Assembly (NCBI GenBank): GCA_037176725.1
Contig: JAZBRS010000026.1
Span: forward strand, 151,291,501-151,355,500
Source of the DNA: Posidonia oceanica
Taxonomy: Eukaryota; Streptophyta; Magnoliopsida; Alismatales; Posidoniaceae
Length of the DNA stretch: 64,000 nucleotides
Direction of reading: 5' to 3'
Part shown: positions 21,779-34,009 of the stretch, in pieces
Layout: every line of letters begins with the position of its first letter
Position numbering within the stretch: position 1 is the first letter of the stretch
Notes under the pieces: generated by a model
Databases searched by the model: none
Told to the model about the DNA's origin: nothing
The model's input: the letters and a program-made list of their open reading frames with translations, nothing else
Position numbers and translations under genes: made by a program

Positions 21779-23003
21779 TTTTACCTTGAAAACTACCCTC
21801 CTCTCTTGTGTGAACATCGAACCTAGTCCACCAAAAATAACAGTGGAGAGGCGGGAAAAACAAATACATCGTTTCCATACTTTCATGTTTGATACAATTT
21901 TCCAACATCTTTTTTATAACCATGACTATGATAGAGCCACATTGCTCTTTAATATAAATCCGTATTCAATATTCTAAAAAATCGATCATTTTAAGGGTCT
22001 TGAGTTCTTATTTTTATCTATATCTATACTATATTATTAATTGTCACTTTGAAAAGGAAAGAGAGGCATACCACTTAAGCAATAATCATTAAAGATTTAT
22101 AATAATGTACTTATTAATATTATTAAATGTACGTGCAGAATTTATATTCAATGCCACAAACATCTTTTGATATATCTTTTTGTTGTAGACAATCAACTAG
22201 AAAAATTTCGTATTAAGTTTTTTACATATGTTTTTTAAGTACTGTAATAAATAAAAACTCTTACAAAAAAATAATGTTTGATTATTTATATTTTATTTAT
22301 CATAAAGAAATATATTTCATATCTTTTTTCGATTATGAATCTATATATAAGATAAAATCATCTTATATTTCATATATATAATTTGAATTAATTTATATAT
22401 TTCAATCACCAGGAATCTTGATGAACCAATTAATGAATATAATTATTATGTAGCTAAATCTTATATATTCGGTACTAATTGTGACAATATTACTAATTGT
22501 CACTTTGAAAATGAAGGAGAAGCATGCTAACTAAGCAATGACAATTAAAGATTTGTAATAATACACTTATTAACTTAATTGAATGCATATACAGAATTTA
22601 TATTCAATGCTACAAACATCTTTATATTTTTTTTTTTTTGAACAATCAATTATAAAAAAAAGTAAGTAAAATCAATTTTGGAAAGTTCAATTGTTTCAAG
22701 TTTGTTCAATTTTGATAAAATCAATTTATATTATCATGTATGAGTCTCTTGACTTTCCTTTTTTTCAAGTTTGTTCATTAATAAAATTGAAATACATGCA
22801 TGTATTGCCCATTGATTACATTTAAGAGCAATATTATTTATTCATGTCGGCTATGTCCTATTAATTCTCCTTCTTAGCCTCATTTCATACATGATTGACT
22901 CTTAAGTTTCCATAACTTACATCAGTTAATGTTATAATAAGAGACTCAATTGTTAATGCTATTTGTTTGTAGCATTGAATTTATATTGAATACCGCAAAC
23001 ATC

Positions 23004-23038
<35 letters not shown>

Positions 23039-24020
23039 GAACAATCAACTATAAAAATTTCATATTAAATTTTTTACATATGTTTTTTATGTATCGAATA
23101 AATAAAAACTCTTATAAAAAAAAGACAATATTTAATTATTTATATTTTATTTACCATAAAGAAATAATTTCATAACTCTTTTTAAATTAGGATCCTATAT
23201 ATAAAATTGAAATACATGCATGCATTACCCATTAATTATATTTAAGAGCAATATTACTTATTTATATCCTTTTGCCCTATTCATTCCCCTTCTTAACATC
23301 ATTTCATATATGGTCTTATTAGATTTTTGAGTTTCCATAACTTATATTTGTTAATGTTATAATAAAAGAACCTCAATCATCAATAAATAAGAATAGTGTT
23401 AGCATTAAACAAAAATGATACTTACTAATAATGTTAATCTTCTAAGATTTCTAAATCACTTATAACTCAATAGTTTATATTAGTTTAGCCAAACTAATTT
23501 TTAAATATTTCTTGTAATATTATGCATCTATATCATAAATTGTACTTGATTATTATTCCAATGGTTTATTCCACATATTTGGTTTACCGTCTATTTATAC
23601 TCCTTTAAAAAATAATACTTTTATATTTAATTATTTTAACTGAATGTCACATGACTTGAGTATGTATTAAGAATATGACATATGATATAACTTCTAATAC
23701 TTTTTTCATTCATATCATATCAAAAGATGTTATTTCATTGATCCTAATTGTCACATGACTTTTGAAGGTCTATTGGAATTCATTGTAATTAATTGTATTA
23801 ATATATCAATCGTAAGTGAAACTTTTAAATATAAAATAATGTTTGAAAATAATAAACTTTTGACATTCCATAAGAAAGCACATATTTGTTTAATAACCAT
23901 CACTCTTATTTTTTATATTCATACTTTTTTTTTATTGTTTTGTTTTATTTTTAATCGTGCAACCCGGTCTACTACTTTTTTAAGATGTTTAAAAGTGAAA
24001 AGGGCAACAAAGATCATATA
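21779..24020. other. AT-rich repetitive intergenic DNA, possible decayed Helitron
   Basis: No gene is recognisable. Segments of 100-350 bp recur two or three times with moderate divergence: ATTGTCACTTTGAAAA at 22037 and 22495, and the CAAACATCTTT...GAACAATCAA block near 22155, 22610 and 22990. The sequence TCTATACTATATTATTAA near 22021 resembles the 5' end of many plant Helitrons. No clear CTRR end with hairpin was found, only a GTGCAACCCGGTCTACTAC stretch near 23957. Poly-T and (TA)n runs occur at 22626-22640 and 23010-23040. Confidence 0.45.
22786..23370. repeat. Direct repeats of about 165 bp spaced about 417 bp apart
   Basis: ATAAAATTGAAATACATGCA opens both 22786-22950 and 23203-23370, and both copies continue with TTTAAGAGCAATATTA and a GAGTTTCCATAACTTA-like segment. 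The intervening DNA is itself a copy of the 22150-22330 region, so the array probably arose by duplication of a larger unit. No coding potential is seen. Confidence 0.7.
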
Positions 24021-24162
24021 ACGTGCTGTCATGCTGTTATGCTACCCACTATCTCGATCATCATCCATGAAGTAAGACTTCTCCCTCCCCTTCCCCTCTC
24101 CCTTAAAATCCCAAACCCCTCTCCCTCCCATTCCTCCTCATACTGTTCTCTTCTCTTCTGAA

Positions 24163-24863
24163 ATGGATCTCATCTTCCAACAACAACACCCATCACCCCA
24201 ACACCCACACCACAACCTCCAGCAATCCCACGTCCCCACAACATCCAAACCCACAAAGCCCAAGCTCAAACCCAAGACCAAGAGCAACGGGACAACCAAG
24301 TTTGTAGCCTTGTGGGTGTAAGGCAAAGGCCTTCCGGCCGATGTGTGGCGGAGATAAAAGACACCACGCAGAAAATCAGCATGTGGCTCGGGACGATCGA
24401 GACGGCTGAGGAGGCAGCGCGCGTGTACGACGAGGCTGCATGTCTCCTCCGTGGCTCCAACGCACGCACCAACTTCACCAATCGCGTCCCGTCCTACAAT
24501 ACTCCTCTCACTTCAAGAATTCGGAATCACCTCAACCACCGAAAGAAACAAGCGCAGAGAACCGCTGCACCGCCTCCGCCACCTCCGCCTCCACCAAAGC
24601 CAGCGCCGATCACTGCAGCTGATGAAGGGTACAGGCCGTGTTTTGAACTGGGCTCTTCAGATATGGAGCTTTCTTGGATGTTTGGAACTGGAATGGATCA
24701 GATTCCGGCCTTCGGGCAGGAAAGTATTCCGACGACGTTGGAGAACAACACTGCGCAATCGGAGATGGCAACAATGGGACAGTTGTGTTATAGTGGCGTT
24801 CAGGAGCAACCGGAAGCAACATGGGATTATTCGTCACTCTGTCATTTGTTCTGCCAAACATGA
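24163..24863 (+). pseudogene. AP2/ERF transcription factor (RAP2-11-like), frameshifted
   Basis: The DNA-binding AP2/ERF domain is clear at about 24312-24485 ([51 protein letters not shown]), followed by a basic stretch, a poly-proline run and an acidic C-terminus ending at 24863. The natural ATG at 24163 opens a glutamine/histidine-rich leader ([15 protein letters not shown]) ending in a lysine-rich [16 protein letters not shown]. That is just what precedes the AP2 domain in this subfamily. However, eight extra bases at about 24308-24315 put the two parts out of frame, and the upstream frame stops at 24321. The domain frame has no upstream ATG. The usually invariant tryptophan of GRWVAEI is cysteine here. 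Both facts point to a recent pseudogene. Subfamily assignment is from recall of the motif, without a search. Confidence 0.75.
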
Positions 24864-27800
24864 AGCTCTCTGGTTCTCCTTCTTGATTTGCCTACACTTT
24901 GTTTGTCTTGTTTTGTCATGGGAATAGAAACCAAAAGTAGAGGCATGTGAAGTTCTGATCAGAAGTTTTATGAAAAAACCATTAGTCAGAACTTAAACTA
25001 AACATAACCTAATTACTATGACTTTGACGTTTGTTTTCTATCTTAGAATCATCACACTATCCCTACCGAATCTAACTTTTTCTTTTATTAGAATCGAAGA
25101 TGCATCTATCAATCAGCTTCAAGTTACTCTCAAGGTGGGATTCTGAGTCTTTTTAATCTATTTGCAGTAAAAAAATCAAAAGCGTGATCATTTCTCATCA
25201 GCAGATAGAAAAATGCCAAACCTGTATCTCAGATGATGTTATCCCACATTAAAAAAAGTTCATAGAAAGATGCAGCTGCTACTGAAACAAATAAATAATT
25301 AGAGGTTAGAACCAAAAATTAAAGTAATCAAATCTTGAATTTATTCGTGATGTGCACGTTGAAAAAGAGACACACCAAATAAATTGTTCATTAAGAAACT
25401 GCACTCCTTCGGTCCTTCCTGGACAACAAACCAATGGCATGTCTGTTGTCATATCGTCACAACACGATTATTATAAAGAATTTATCTGAATTCACTTTTG
25501 TAAAATACATCTCGTGCTGGTGCAAACTGTTTCTAACTTGAATTAAATGTGATTCCGACTGTAAAATGAAGTTAAACGCATTGAAGCTGTTATTTGCAAG
25601 GATGAGTGATTCTGAGCCATCGAAAAAAAGCCCCAAACACCTGGAGTTCAGTTTGTGACTGCTCTTACAATTTAAAGTACGTGACAAGCCATTGCTTCTT
25701 CCTTGCCCCCATTCACCCTTGTGAAATGCTTCGAGAAGAGTTGTGGCATACAAGGAAGATAGGTGCAGTCTGTTGCTGTTTAAAAATATAACAGCAGATT
25801 TATGTGCCTAAGTTATATCTTGCGATCGATTTTTGGGATCCGCAACAAGGACGAAGTTAGGATTTTATGACAATAGAAGTTAATATAAATGTATATGAAT
25901 CTTGAACATATATATGTTTTGATATGTGATTTTCAATAATACATATGTATTCTTTAACTTATATAATTTACTTGGTCAACTTATATCATTGTAAAATTTA
26001 TCACAAACTTCCAAGGAAAAACATGTATGGAAAAAACTTTTGAACTTCTGTGATTCTAACATACTTTGATAATTTATATTTTTTAATTTTTATCAGGACT
26101 AGTATGAAAAACACACAAAAGCATTAAATGCTCCGTTACTTATTATTCAAAATCAACGGGAGCTCAAGCTGATGGGGCCCCATCAACGCCCACTTCCCGC
26201 CGTCCCGGATCCGCAAGAGACAGATTTTTTATAGAAACTTGCCAAATAAAAGTTCCAGGATTTCGAGACAAAATAATTCCAGATAAATTAGATAACAAAG
26301 GTGTATAGGAACAAGTTCGAAGAGAAGACAGACTAAATGGTATAATGAATCCATACAAACAAATATGAAACAGATTTAATTTCAGTAACAGCATTTGAAT
26401 ACAATTACACTGTATTACTGAAGAATCCATGCAAAGTTAATGGTATAATTTGACCTCACAAAGGCACAAGGCCATCTAAAATTGATTACATGATTTTAAT
26501 AAATGACAAATGCGAATAGTAATCCATTAAATTGGGATGAGACGGGAACCTCGTGCAGTCTAGCCGACGAATGCGCCCACTTCCATATTTAAATTACTAC
26601 TACGCATTTCCTTTAAAAAGAATCATCCGCCAAAATAAAACTAGGAAGACCTTGTCGAAAAAGAGAAACGTAGACGATATTATGTGAAGAACCATAAACA
26701 ATCCAAACATACAAAGATGTTCAGATTCCTAGCAGCAAAGATGTGAAGAAATATCAACAAAAACAATAGTCCAAAACTTTATTTCTGTATTAAATCAACA
26801 ACAATTTATCCTGACTGCTTTAAAAAAAACAAATAGATTTTTTTTTTCCGAAGCAGGTAGTAAACATGTAACTGTTACAATTCACAAGGTTCAGAGGATA
26901 AATGCAGCAAATATATCAATCTATCACCATCATGAATAAATATTTCAGGACAAAGAGTTGACATTTTTAAGAAAGTGAAAGCTAGAATCACCAGCATGAT
27001 AATGATCAAAACCTTCTTAAGAAACTTAATTCATGAAGAATGGGAACATACTTAATCAAGAAACTTTATTAAATCTCCTACATTAATAATTATAGCATTG
27101 ACAAGGACAATGCACGAGAATAACAGATAGAGGATGTATAAATACTTGAGGTATATGTTATAATAGAATCATTGATGAAACTGGTGATGTATGTAATATT
27201 GTTTTCAAGAGTGACATTGAAAGATCAATGAAAATGGCCAAGTATGTAATAATGTTTTCAAGAGTGAAATTCAAAAGAAGGATCATTTACCTGTGCAAGA
27301 ACGCATTCTATTTTGTTATAGATTACTGAGTTTTTTAGTAGTAGATAACTAGCAAAAAAAAGGCAGAACAACAAGGAATATGTCAAGATGAAGCAAGACA
27401 AAGAGCTTAGGACTATGTGTTGCAGAGTTGTTAAAGGAATGTCTAAGAACATTATTGGGGATAAACTTCCACTTGCCTACAAAAATTAAAGAATGACGAA
27501 GTACAATCTCAATCACAAGTAAGCTTGAGCAAAAAAAAAAAACTTGAGCGAGTTGATGTTCAACAAACATAGAACATGGTTCAAAAGAAAAGGATTTTTG
27601 TGTGGAATTATGGGTAGCTCAAGCAAACACTAAATTTATTAATACTGGCAGACAGCTAAGATTCATGAATCCACAAATCTGTCATTCTTAAAATAAATAA
27701 CTCATGGAGGTTCATTCAAGCAGTCAATGAATAATTATGACGCTGAACACACAAAATGGAGATAAAATCCATAATGAAAAACTCACACAGCAGGTTTAAA

Positions 27801-30292
27801 GCAACCAAACCACAAGGATAAATTTCACTATAATGGACCCTACCAATGGGGGTTAACCAGCTATGGCTACATCTATTGAAAAACATGGATACAACTCAAG
27901 ATGTCCAACTCATGGCTAAGACAAGGCGACCATACATATAACATATAAGCTCTCTACAGCTGAGCCTTTTTCTTAAGGTTGTGATGAGCATCAATGACAA
28001 TATTGATAGGACATACGAAGTTAGAACTACCAGCAAGGCAAGGAAATAATAATCTCCACAAAGAAAATTCACAAACAAAACATAGCAATTATAATACTAA
28101 TAGGTCTAAGAATTTGAGTCTGCTTTGCACCTTTTATGGTAAAAAAATAAGAAGATAAATCATCTGTTTATAGCTTCTGTGTTCCCTTTCCAGAACAAAA
28201 TCCAGAACATCTGTAACCTCCACCTCAACACACATCCAGAATTCCTGCAAGAAAAAGATAGAGAACCCATCCAATTCCTAGAGCTGTGTGAAATTGCATT
28301 TTGGTATTACTTTCTTCTTCTTTTACTCTGAGAATTTCTGAATCAGTAACAGTGCTTGCGTCTTGTTGATTTTTTTTCCAGAGGATCCACTGCCTCTTGG
28401 CTCCCAACCCTTATCCCCATGTCTTTTCTTTCACTCTCAATCTCTATGCCTCCCATTGGAACTTTTTTCACCCAAAATACTGTCCTTCAACTGCTTCTCA
28501 CTTTATGGTAAATTTTGAAATTGTTATTACCAAAGTAAAGCTATCTAACCATGATCTCTGTCTTCATCTTATGTCCAGCTTAAGAAGAAGGTAGATCCTA
28601 TCCTTAATTTTACTCCAGGAAGCAAGTACCTCCATCTTCAAATTCCTCACAACTTCCATGTCTTCTAACTCTTTAAATTGAGATTCGGCCAATTGTGATT
28701 TTCCTTGTTCCACGGGGTCACATCCTTTCTCCAGAACTTTTTCCCTGTCATATGGCAAGGTCTAGTTGTCAATTGCTTTGTCAGTTGTCATATTATCACA
28801 ATCTACTACTCTCTTTCCACCAAGATTCAGTATTTCTACCAGTCTTGGCAATCATTTTTGGCTTCCAGTGTTGAAAATAAGGAGACTATCATCTAAAAAA
28901 CCTTTATCTTCCCATTTAATTTATAACTCATATGTCTAGAAATGTGACCTCCTACCTCCTAAACTAATTTAAACCAAAGAGGGTAAATCCTATACTCCAT
29001 ATAGAAAAAGTAGAAGTGCAAGTGAGAGGATGAATAATAACAGCCAATTACCAAGCCAATGTTAGAATTCAGCCATAAATCTGGATATATATCCCTTTCT
29101 ATTTGCATCCTCTAAGAATCTCGTTTAATATCCTAGCATCACCTATGGTATCTAGTGCTGCCTCTTTCAGTGATCAAGCCTCCTACACAGCAAATTATGC
29201 ACCACATACTGGTAGAATTATAAACTCCTGAAAAATGCCAGTTGGATCTGTTCACCTACGCAATTTCACTAGTAATTGAAACATTCCCGAATAGTTTCTT
29301 CCACCCACATCAATGGGTTCCAACCTACAAAGTACCTTTCAATCCCTTTAAAATATTCTGTAATTTTTAATTTTCCAATGCCTCTAGTACATCTGGATTG
29401 ATCCTTCTTCATTTATGTTTCCTAGATTTGCAAACATCCAGGCTTTGACTCTGTTTTCTATATCTTGGCTCAGTTATTTACATCGCAAAATACTCCATAA
29501 CAGAATCTTTATCAATACCAGAAGAAAATATTCCCCCAAGAGCATAAAATATATGAAGTCATCCTATGAATTTCTATTACATGTAAACAGGATAAAAGGG
29601 GGAAATTGCATTCCCTTGATCAACTCTCTCATCTTGTCTCTTCACAAGGTCACTTAGGCCCCTCAGTTTTATGAAATTTGGGGATTTTTAAAGGACTCCA
29701 GAAGTAAACATCTATCAATTTCAAAAGGTCACACAAAATACTAACCCCATGAAACCTGGTGGAATTCAAGATACAAATTAGACAAGTATGTTGACTACCT
29801 ACGTTCCAGTTTTGTCAGCCGGTGAACCTTAAATAACAGTTGAACTCCCAGTCTTCCGTTTAAAAATGAAAATTACTAGCATAAAATCATGAATAATATT
29901 CTAATCAATAGAACAATGAGTTCCCAAATACGGAAGAGAATGCATACTCACGTTCTCAATGAAAGTAGTGCCGCAGGTATGATAATCCATGGCAAATGCA
30001 TTTAACATATACAAGAACCACAGAAAACTACTAATACAACAAAAACATAAACCATTGCTCACACAAACATGACTTGTTCCACCAACTACCAACCGAGATA
30101 TATTCATAGAAATCAAAAATCAAACTAAGTAAAATCATACAACACAATAGCCAACAAATAGGGCAATAGAAACAAGAACCATTATTCGAAACAGAAATGC
30201 CATTATCCCGAACCAAAATTCAGTAAATGTCAGCATCTACAAAACCAACCGATGCAGGAAGGAAAGGGGAAAAAAGCTTTCTTTTCATCAGT
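24864..30292. other. Intergenic region, no gene recognised
   Basis: About 5.4 kb of moderately AT-rich, apparently low-copy DNA between the AP2/ERF gene and the S14 gene. The 3' part may include untranslated sequence of the S14 transcript, which points this way. Short open frames (for example 28564-28758, minus) match nothing I recognise. A perfect 16-bp palindrome, TGATGGGGCCCCATCA, lies at 26170-26185. No tRNA, rRNA or transposon end was recognised. Confidence 0.4.
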
Positions 30293-30592
30293 CTACCAGG
30301 ACGATTTCCTGACGCCGTTGAGGTCACCACGGTTGGCCAGTGTGCGGAAGACGATACGGGACATGCGAAAGAGGGAGAGGATACCTCGGGGGCGGCCAGT
30401 GAAGATGCAGCGGTTCCGGATCCTGGTGAGGGCGCTGTTCCTTGGGAGGGCCTTCAGCTGGCCCCGAAACTTGTCCTGAAGGTCCTGGGGGAGGTCTGGG
30501 TCGCGGAGGAGGGCCTTGAAGAGACGCCGCTCCACCTCGTGCTTCGCGAACAGCTGCCGCCGATGGTGGTCCTGGATGTTGCGGGTATCCAT
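30293..30592 (-). CDS. RPS14: Mitochondrial small ribosomal subunit protein uS14m (nuclear gene)
   Basis: A 99-residue protein of the uS14 family, which sits in the head of the small ribosomal subunit. It starts MDTRNIQDHHRR and ends NGVRKSSW. The signature region PRNSALTRIRNRCIFTGRPR is followed by LFRMSRIVFRTLANRG, closer to plant mitochondrial S14 (RNRC, GRPRSVYEFFRISRIVFRGLA) than to plastid S14. It is intronless within the coding sequence and intact. The start is fixed by an in-frame TAG seven codons upstream, so there is no N-terminal extension and no separate targeting peptide, and import would rely on the basic N-terminus. Third codon positions are strongly GC-rich compared with the flanks. 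The upstream region contains a 156-bp tandem duplication and then a LINE. In many plants rps14 has moved from mitochondrion to nucleus, which this gene fits. Confidence 0.88.
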   Translation of the reverse strand: MDTRNIQDHHRRQLFAKHEVERRLFKALLRDPDLPQDLQDKFRGQLKALPRNSALTRIRNRCIFTGRPRGILSLFRMSRIVFRTLANRGDLNGVRKSSW

Positions 30593-30833
30593 TTCTTCCG
30601 ACCTTTGCTATCCTCCGCCGCTGAGTCGGCTACCGAATTGCTCCTACTGCTGCTAACGGCGTGGAGGGGGTAAACTTTTGATCTTACCAATATCACTGAG
30701 TTTGGTAGATTTTTGTGGGTAAATTTCAAAAACATCCAATATTTAGTGATATTTTTGCAAAAGTGCAGTGGGGTCGAAGACCCGCTCCCACTTGGTTCGC
30801 CCCTGCTTCAATACGTAGTCATCTTTACATTTC

Positions 30834-31149
30834 GTTTATTTGATATAGGATTAAATATTTTAAACTACGTCAAGTACTTCTAGGAACATTACAATATTCT
30901 TACTTGGCCTTCAAGAATCATGTTAGGACACCATACGGTGGACTCTAGATTAAGTTACACAAACTTTAACGGCAACTCCCATTAACTTAGTTTATTTGAT
31001 ATAGGATTAAATATTTTAAACTGCGTCAAGTACTTCTAGGAACATTACAATATTCTTACTTGGCCTTCAAGAATCATGTTAGGACACCATACGGTGGAGG
31101 ACTCTAGCTGTAAGTTACACAAACTTTAACGGCAACTCCCATTGACTTA
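30834..31149. repeat. 156-bp tandem duplication upstream of the S14 gene
   Basis: Two head-to-tail copies (30834-30989 and 30990-31149) share GATATAGGATTAAATATTTT, GTACTTCTAGGAACATTAC and ACACCATACGGTGG. They differ by a handful of bases and a short insertion (GGAGGACTC against GGACTC). They lie about 240-560 bp before the S14 start codon, so they may be promoter-proximal. Confidence 0.9.
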
Positions 31150-31370
31150 GTTTGCTGTAGTACTTGATCTCATACGACATTTAATTCCTACACTTCCAAC
31201 TCTAATATCATCATGTCATTAGACAGACACAAGATATTTTTGTTTCAAATTTAATTAATATAATTTTGAACATGGACATTTTGGTGGACAAGAACACATA
31301 TTTTTGTTGAGGTCTTAATTACACTAATTTAAGACCTAATCGCACCATTAAAACAAGGCTGAGGTCCTTC

Positions 31371-32740
31371 TAATTATTATTATTATTATTATTATTATGT
31401 TTTTTTGGACAAAGATGTAACCCTTATCAATAATGAGAAAGGTTACAAGACATAAAGACTATAAAGTGAAAAAATGGACAACAACAGGCAATGTTCTTAA
31501 TTTCATAAAGGTACCGAGAATGTTACAACAAACTTGATCTCATTATTCCAAAGAATAGCACTCTAAAATGAAAGTAAAAAGACAAAGACTAACATCTAAA
31601 AGATGTGAAACATGTAATGCACATGTTCACTGGATAAGTTCAGTTCTAGCCTATGTCCCAAAAACCTGGCTTTTGTAGGAAAAAGGAAATACAAGGAGAA
31701 CTCATCAACAATACCCAGTAGAACACATCACCTTCTAACAGACAAGCAAACCAATGCACCACCAGTAAAAGACATGAATTCTGTAGAAATACAACAGTCA
31801 CTTCAATCTAACTCTACGATAAGGCAGTCCACCCTAATCTAAAGTAAAAAGGCCTTTTGCAACCTTAGTAAGCTGAAATAGCAAGAGCATTAGTTTCTCT
31901 GTAAACATGTTGAATACCTGTTGTCTTTTTTATAAGATTGCTAACCTCCTTTCAGTCCTTCATAAGCTTCCAGTTCTTACATCTACCTTCACTTTTGAAT
32001 CAGATTCCACAAGCCCTCTATCAAGTGCCAAGCTCACATCAAGACAAAGATATAAACCATGCTTCAATGCAGCAAATTCAACACAAACATTAGTACAACA
32101 GTCATAATATCTTGAGAAAGTAGCAATTAAATGTCCAAGGTGATTTCTAATAGCACTACCGCCTCCACTCTGTCTAGGATTGCCCCTAGAAGCTCCATCC
32201 ACATTTAATTTGAATTGTTCTAATGGAAGTCTAAGCCAATGAAGAATTTGTTGGGTGTGAGTTTTCGACTGGATTCCAGAAATACCAAACTTCTGCAGAA
32301 TGATAAGCTCTTTGTTATTAGAACATTTTTGTTCTTGCAAAATAAAAGAGAGATCTTTAATCCACAGGTTGATATTAATAAAAATTTGATTAGTCTTCAT
32401 CTTTTGCCCCCCATGTTTAGCCTCGCATCTGGTCTTCCATATTTCCCATAACATGACAGCAGCAAGGCTAGTTTAATGATTCTACCTATTCTGCCCTTAG
32501 TGCCTAGTTTCCTAATGCATCTACTTGTCTATTCCAATACAAAGCAGATTATTTTTTGTATCGTCAGCAGAAGAAATGTCTGAAATTTCGACAAACAAAG
32601 GTGCATTAAATTGCATCTTTTGCCATTACTACACAGCAAACAAAACCTTTGCACCCCGATTTCCAAAGTCCCATACAGCTTTTATTGAGCATGATAAGAT
32701 TGTAATTTTGTAATGCTTATCCAATTCCAAAGTGCCAACC
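31371..32740 (-). mobile_element. LINE (L1-type) 3' fragment
   Basis: The minus strand carries a decayed zinc-binding reverse transcriptase tail (around 32580-32740, with a CCVV cysteine pair), an RNase H-like domain (31860-32454), about 450 bp of 3' UTR, and a terminal (AAT)n run at 31398-31371 preceded by GGGTTACATCTTTGTCC. Ending in a simple repeat after such a UTR is usual for plant non-LTR elements. The 5' part is missing, as expected from 5' truncation, and no clear target duplication was found. Confidence 0.7.
31860..32454 (-). pseudogene. LINE RNase H-like domain (RVT_3 type), broken
   Basis: The reading frame includes FKLNVDGASRGNPRQSGGGS, then IRNHLGHLIATFSRYY and a FAALKHGLYLCLDV helix, the order seen in the RNase H-like domain at the C-terminus of plant LINE polyproteins. 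The first catalytic aspartate (NVDGA) and a later VESDS aspartate are present. At about 31975 the frame shifts. The continuation (KLMKD, HVYRETNALAISAY) carries the conserved H-x-x-R-E-x-N-A-L-A ending. Upstream, WKTRCEAKHGG belongs to the linker typical of these proteins. Confidence 0.75.
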
Positions 32741-33923
32741 AGGATTGTGCAACTACGACCGCCAGTTGTCAGATATTTAGTACACAGGTACTAAAAAATA
32801 GGGACTTGATTGAGAAGAAAAACTGGTTTCATTCCAACCTGTAATTGATGATAAACCTATGACCTCAAATGAAAGAATCTTTCTACACAATTATTAACAG
32901 AGAGATGAACAAAAATGTGAGTGATCTTTACTACCATCTTGACCGGGAGGGGTGGGGGTCAAATCAAAATTTTATGTGCTAACGTCAACTCAGGAAGTAA
33001 AATTGATCTTGGATCAGGAATTCAGATTGACAGATTCCAAAGGAAACTGTGTGCTGTGAAGATGTTGCTGTTATTGATCAGCCGTTGGTTTTCCTAATAA
33101 CAGTGCAAATGGGAGATGATTGTAGAATGTGGCAAGTGGTGTTTAAAGAATTAGAGGCCATACCATACGATGAGATCAGTGATGACGATTTTATGAGATC
33201 CTAAGGATAAAATGAGACACACCCGTAATGTACAGAAAGAATAACTGTGAACAACTTTTAGAAATAGTTTTTGAACTTACTTCTATTAACTCAACTGAAC
33301 TTCATGAGTTATCTTGTAACTTGAATTACACTAATGGAATTTATATTCCTTTAAGAAAAAACTTAACTCCAGGGTTTATTTAGAAATAATCAAGTCCATG
33401 AGATTCCTCCTAATGTGATGCTTCTTCAGGGAAGCTAGATATTAAACTTCTTTGAGGAAGCTTAGCGTTATAAGATACAATAATGTGGCAACTACGGGGG
33501 ATTCTTCCAAGAGGGTTTTCCCACACATAATTTCGTCCCCTCGTTTCACTTCCTCTGCATGCCCATTCAATATCATTCACTCGTTTAGTCTCGTACCTTC
33601 AACAACCTAAATTTAAACATTTGTGTCATACTATATACTAAAAATCATACATGACCTACTTTTCCTGATATAAATACATTCTTCCTCGTGTAGTTGTGTC
33701 TGTGAGTTTTGCACTCTCGATTTCTTGTATAACTAAAGAAGTTTTACCATTTGACAAAATAATTATGAACAATAATTACAATGAAAAAAACAATATAAAA
33801 GTTTAACTTAAAAAAGGTCATACATCAGTAAGTACCATCTCTCTTGTCCTTCCACGAAACACATACACTCTCACTCGACATCATCCAGCGGAAACAGAGC
33901 AACAGTCAGAGGATAAGACACCA
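32741..33923. other. Upstream region of a disrupted host gene
   Basis: No gene or repeat recognised. It is AT-rich apart from the last 100 bp. The final part (about 33840-33923) reads like a 5' untranslated leader, leading to an ATG in good plant context (ACACCAATGGCG). It is probably the promoter of the gene whose first exon starts at 33924. Confidence 0.4.
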
Positions 33924-34009
33924 ATGGCGACAGGAGCTCTAAAAGGCGTGGCCCTTATCTCCAAAGGCAGCAGTAACAACATCGTCCATGGTGCTCTTCA
34001 GTTCGTCCA
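33924..34009 (+). pseudogene. First exon of an unidentified host gene, cut by a CACTA transposon
   Basis: The ATG at 33924 in strong context opens MATGALKGVALISKGSSNN followed by IVHGALQFV, which runs straight into the CACTA terminus at 34010. The CCA at 34007-34009 is the expected 3-bp target duplication. The fragment is GC-richer than its surroundings and has plausible codons, but I do not recognise the family. The rest of the gene would lie beyond the lost right end of the transposon. Only 28-29 codons remain, so the gene is probably inactive here. Confidence 0.5.

Noticed and set aside
28564..28758. Possible host exon or LINE ORF1 fragment on the minus strand
   Set aside because: The peptide looks plausible, but I cannot match it to a family and found no supporting splice structure.
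30293..30592. Plastid or mitochondrial DNA insertion containing rps14
   Set aside because: The sequence is GC-rich at third positions and diverged from organelle genes, with no flanking organelle DNA. It is a nuclear gene for the mitochondrial-type protein.
24864..33900. tRNA, rRNA or small RNA genes in the gene island
   Set aside because: I looked for A/B box pairs, cloverleaf arms and conserved rRNA segments by eye and saw none. A covariance-model scan would settle this.
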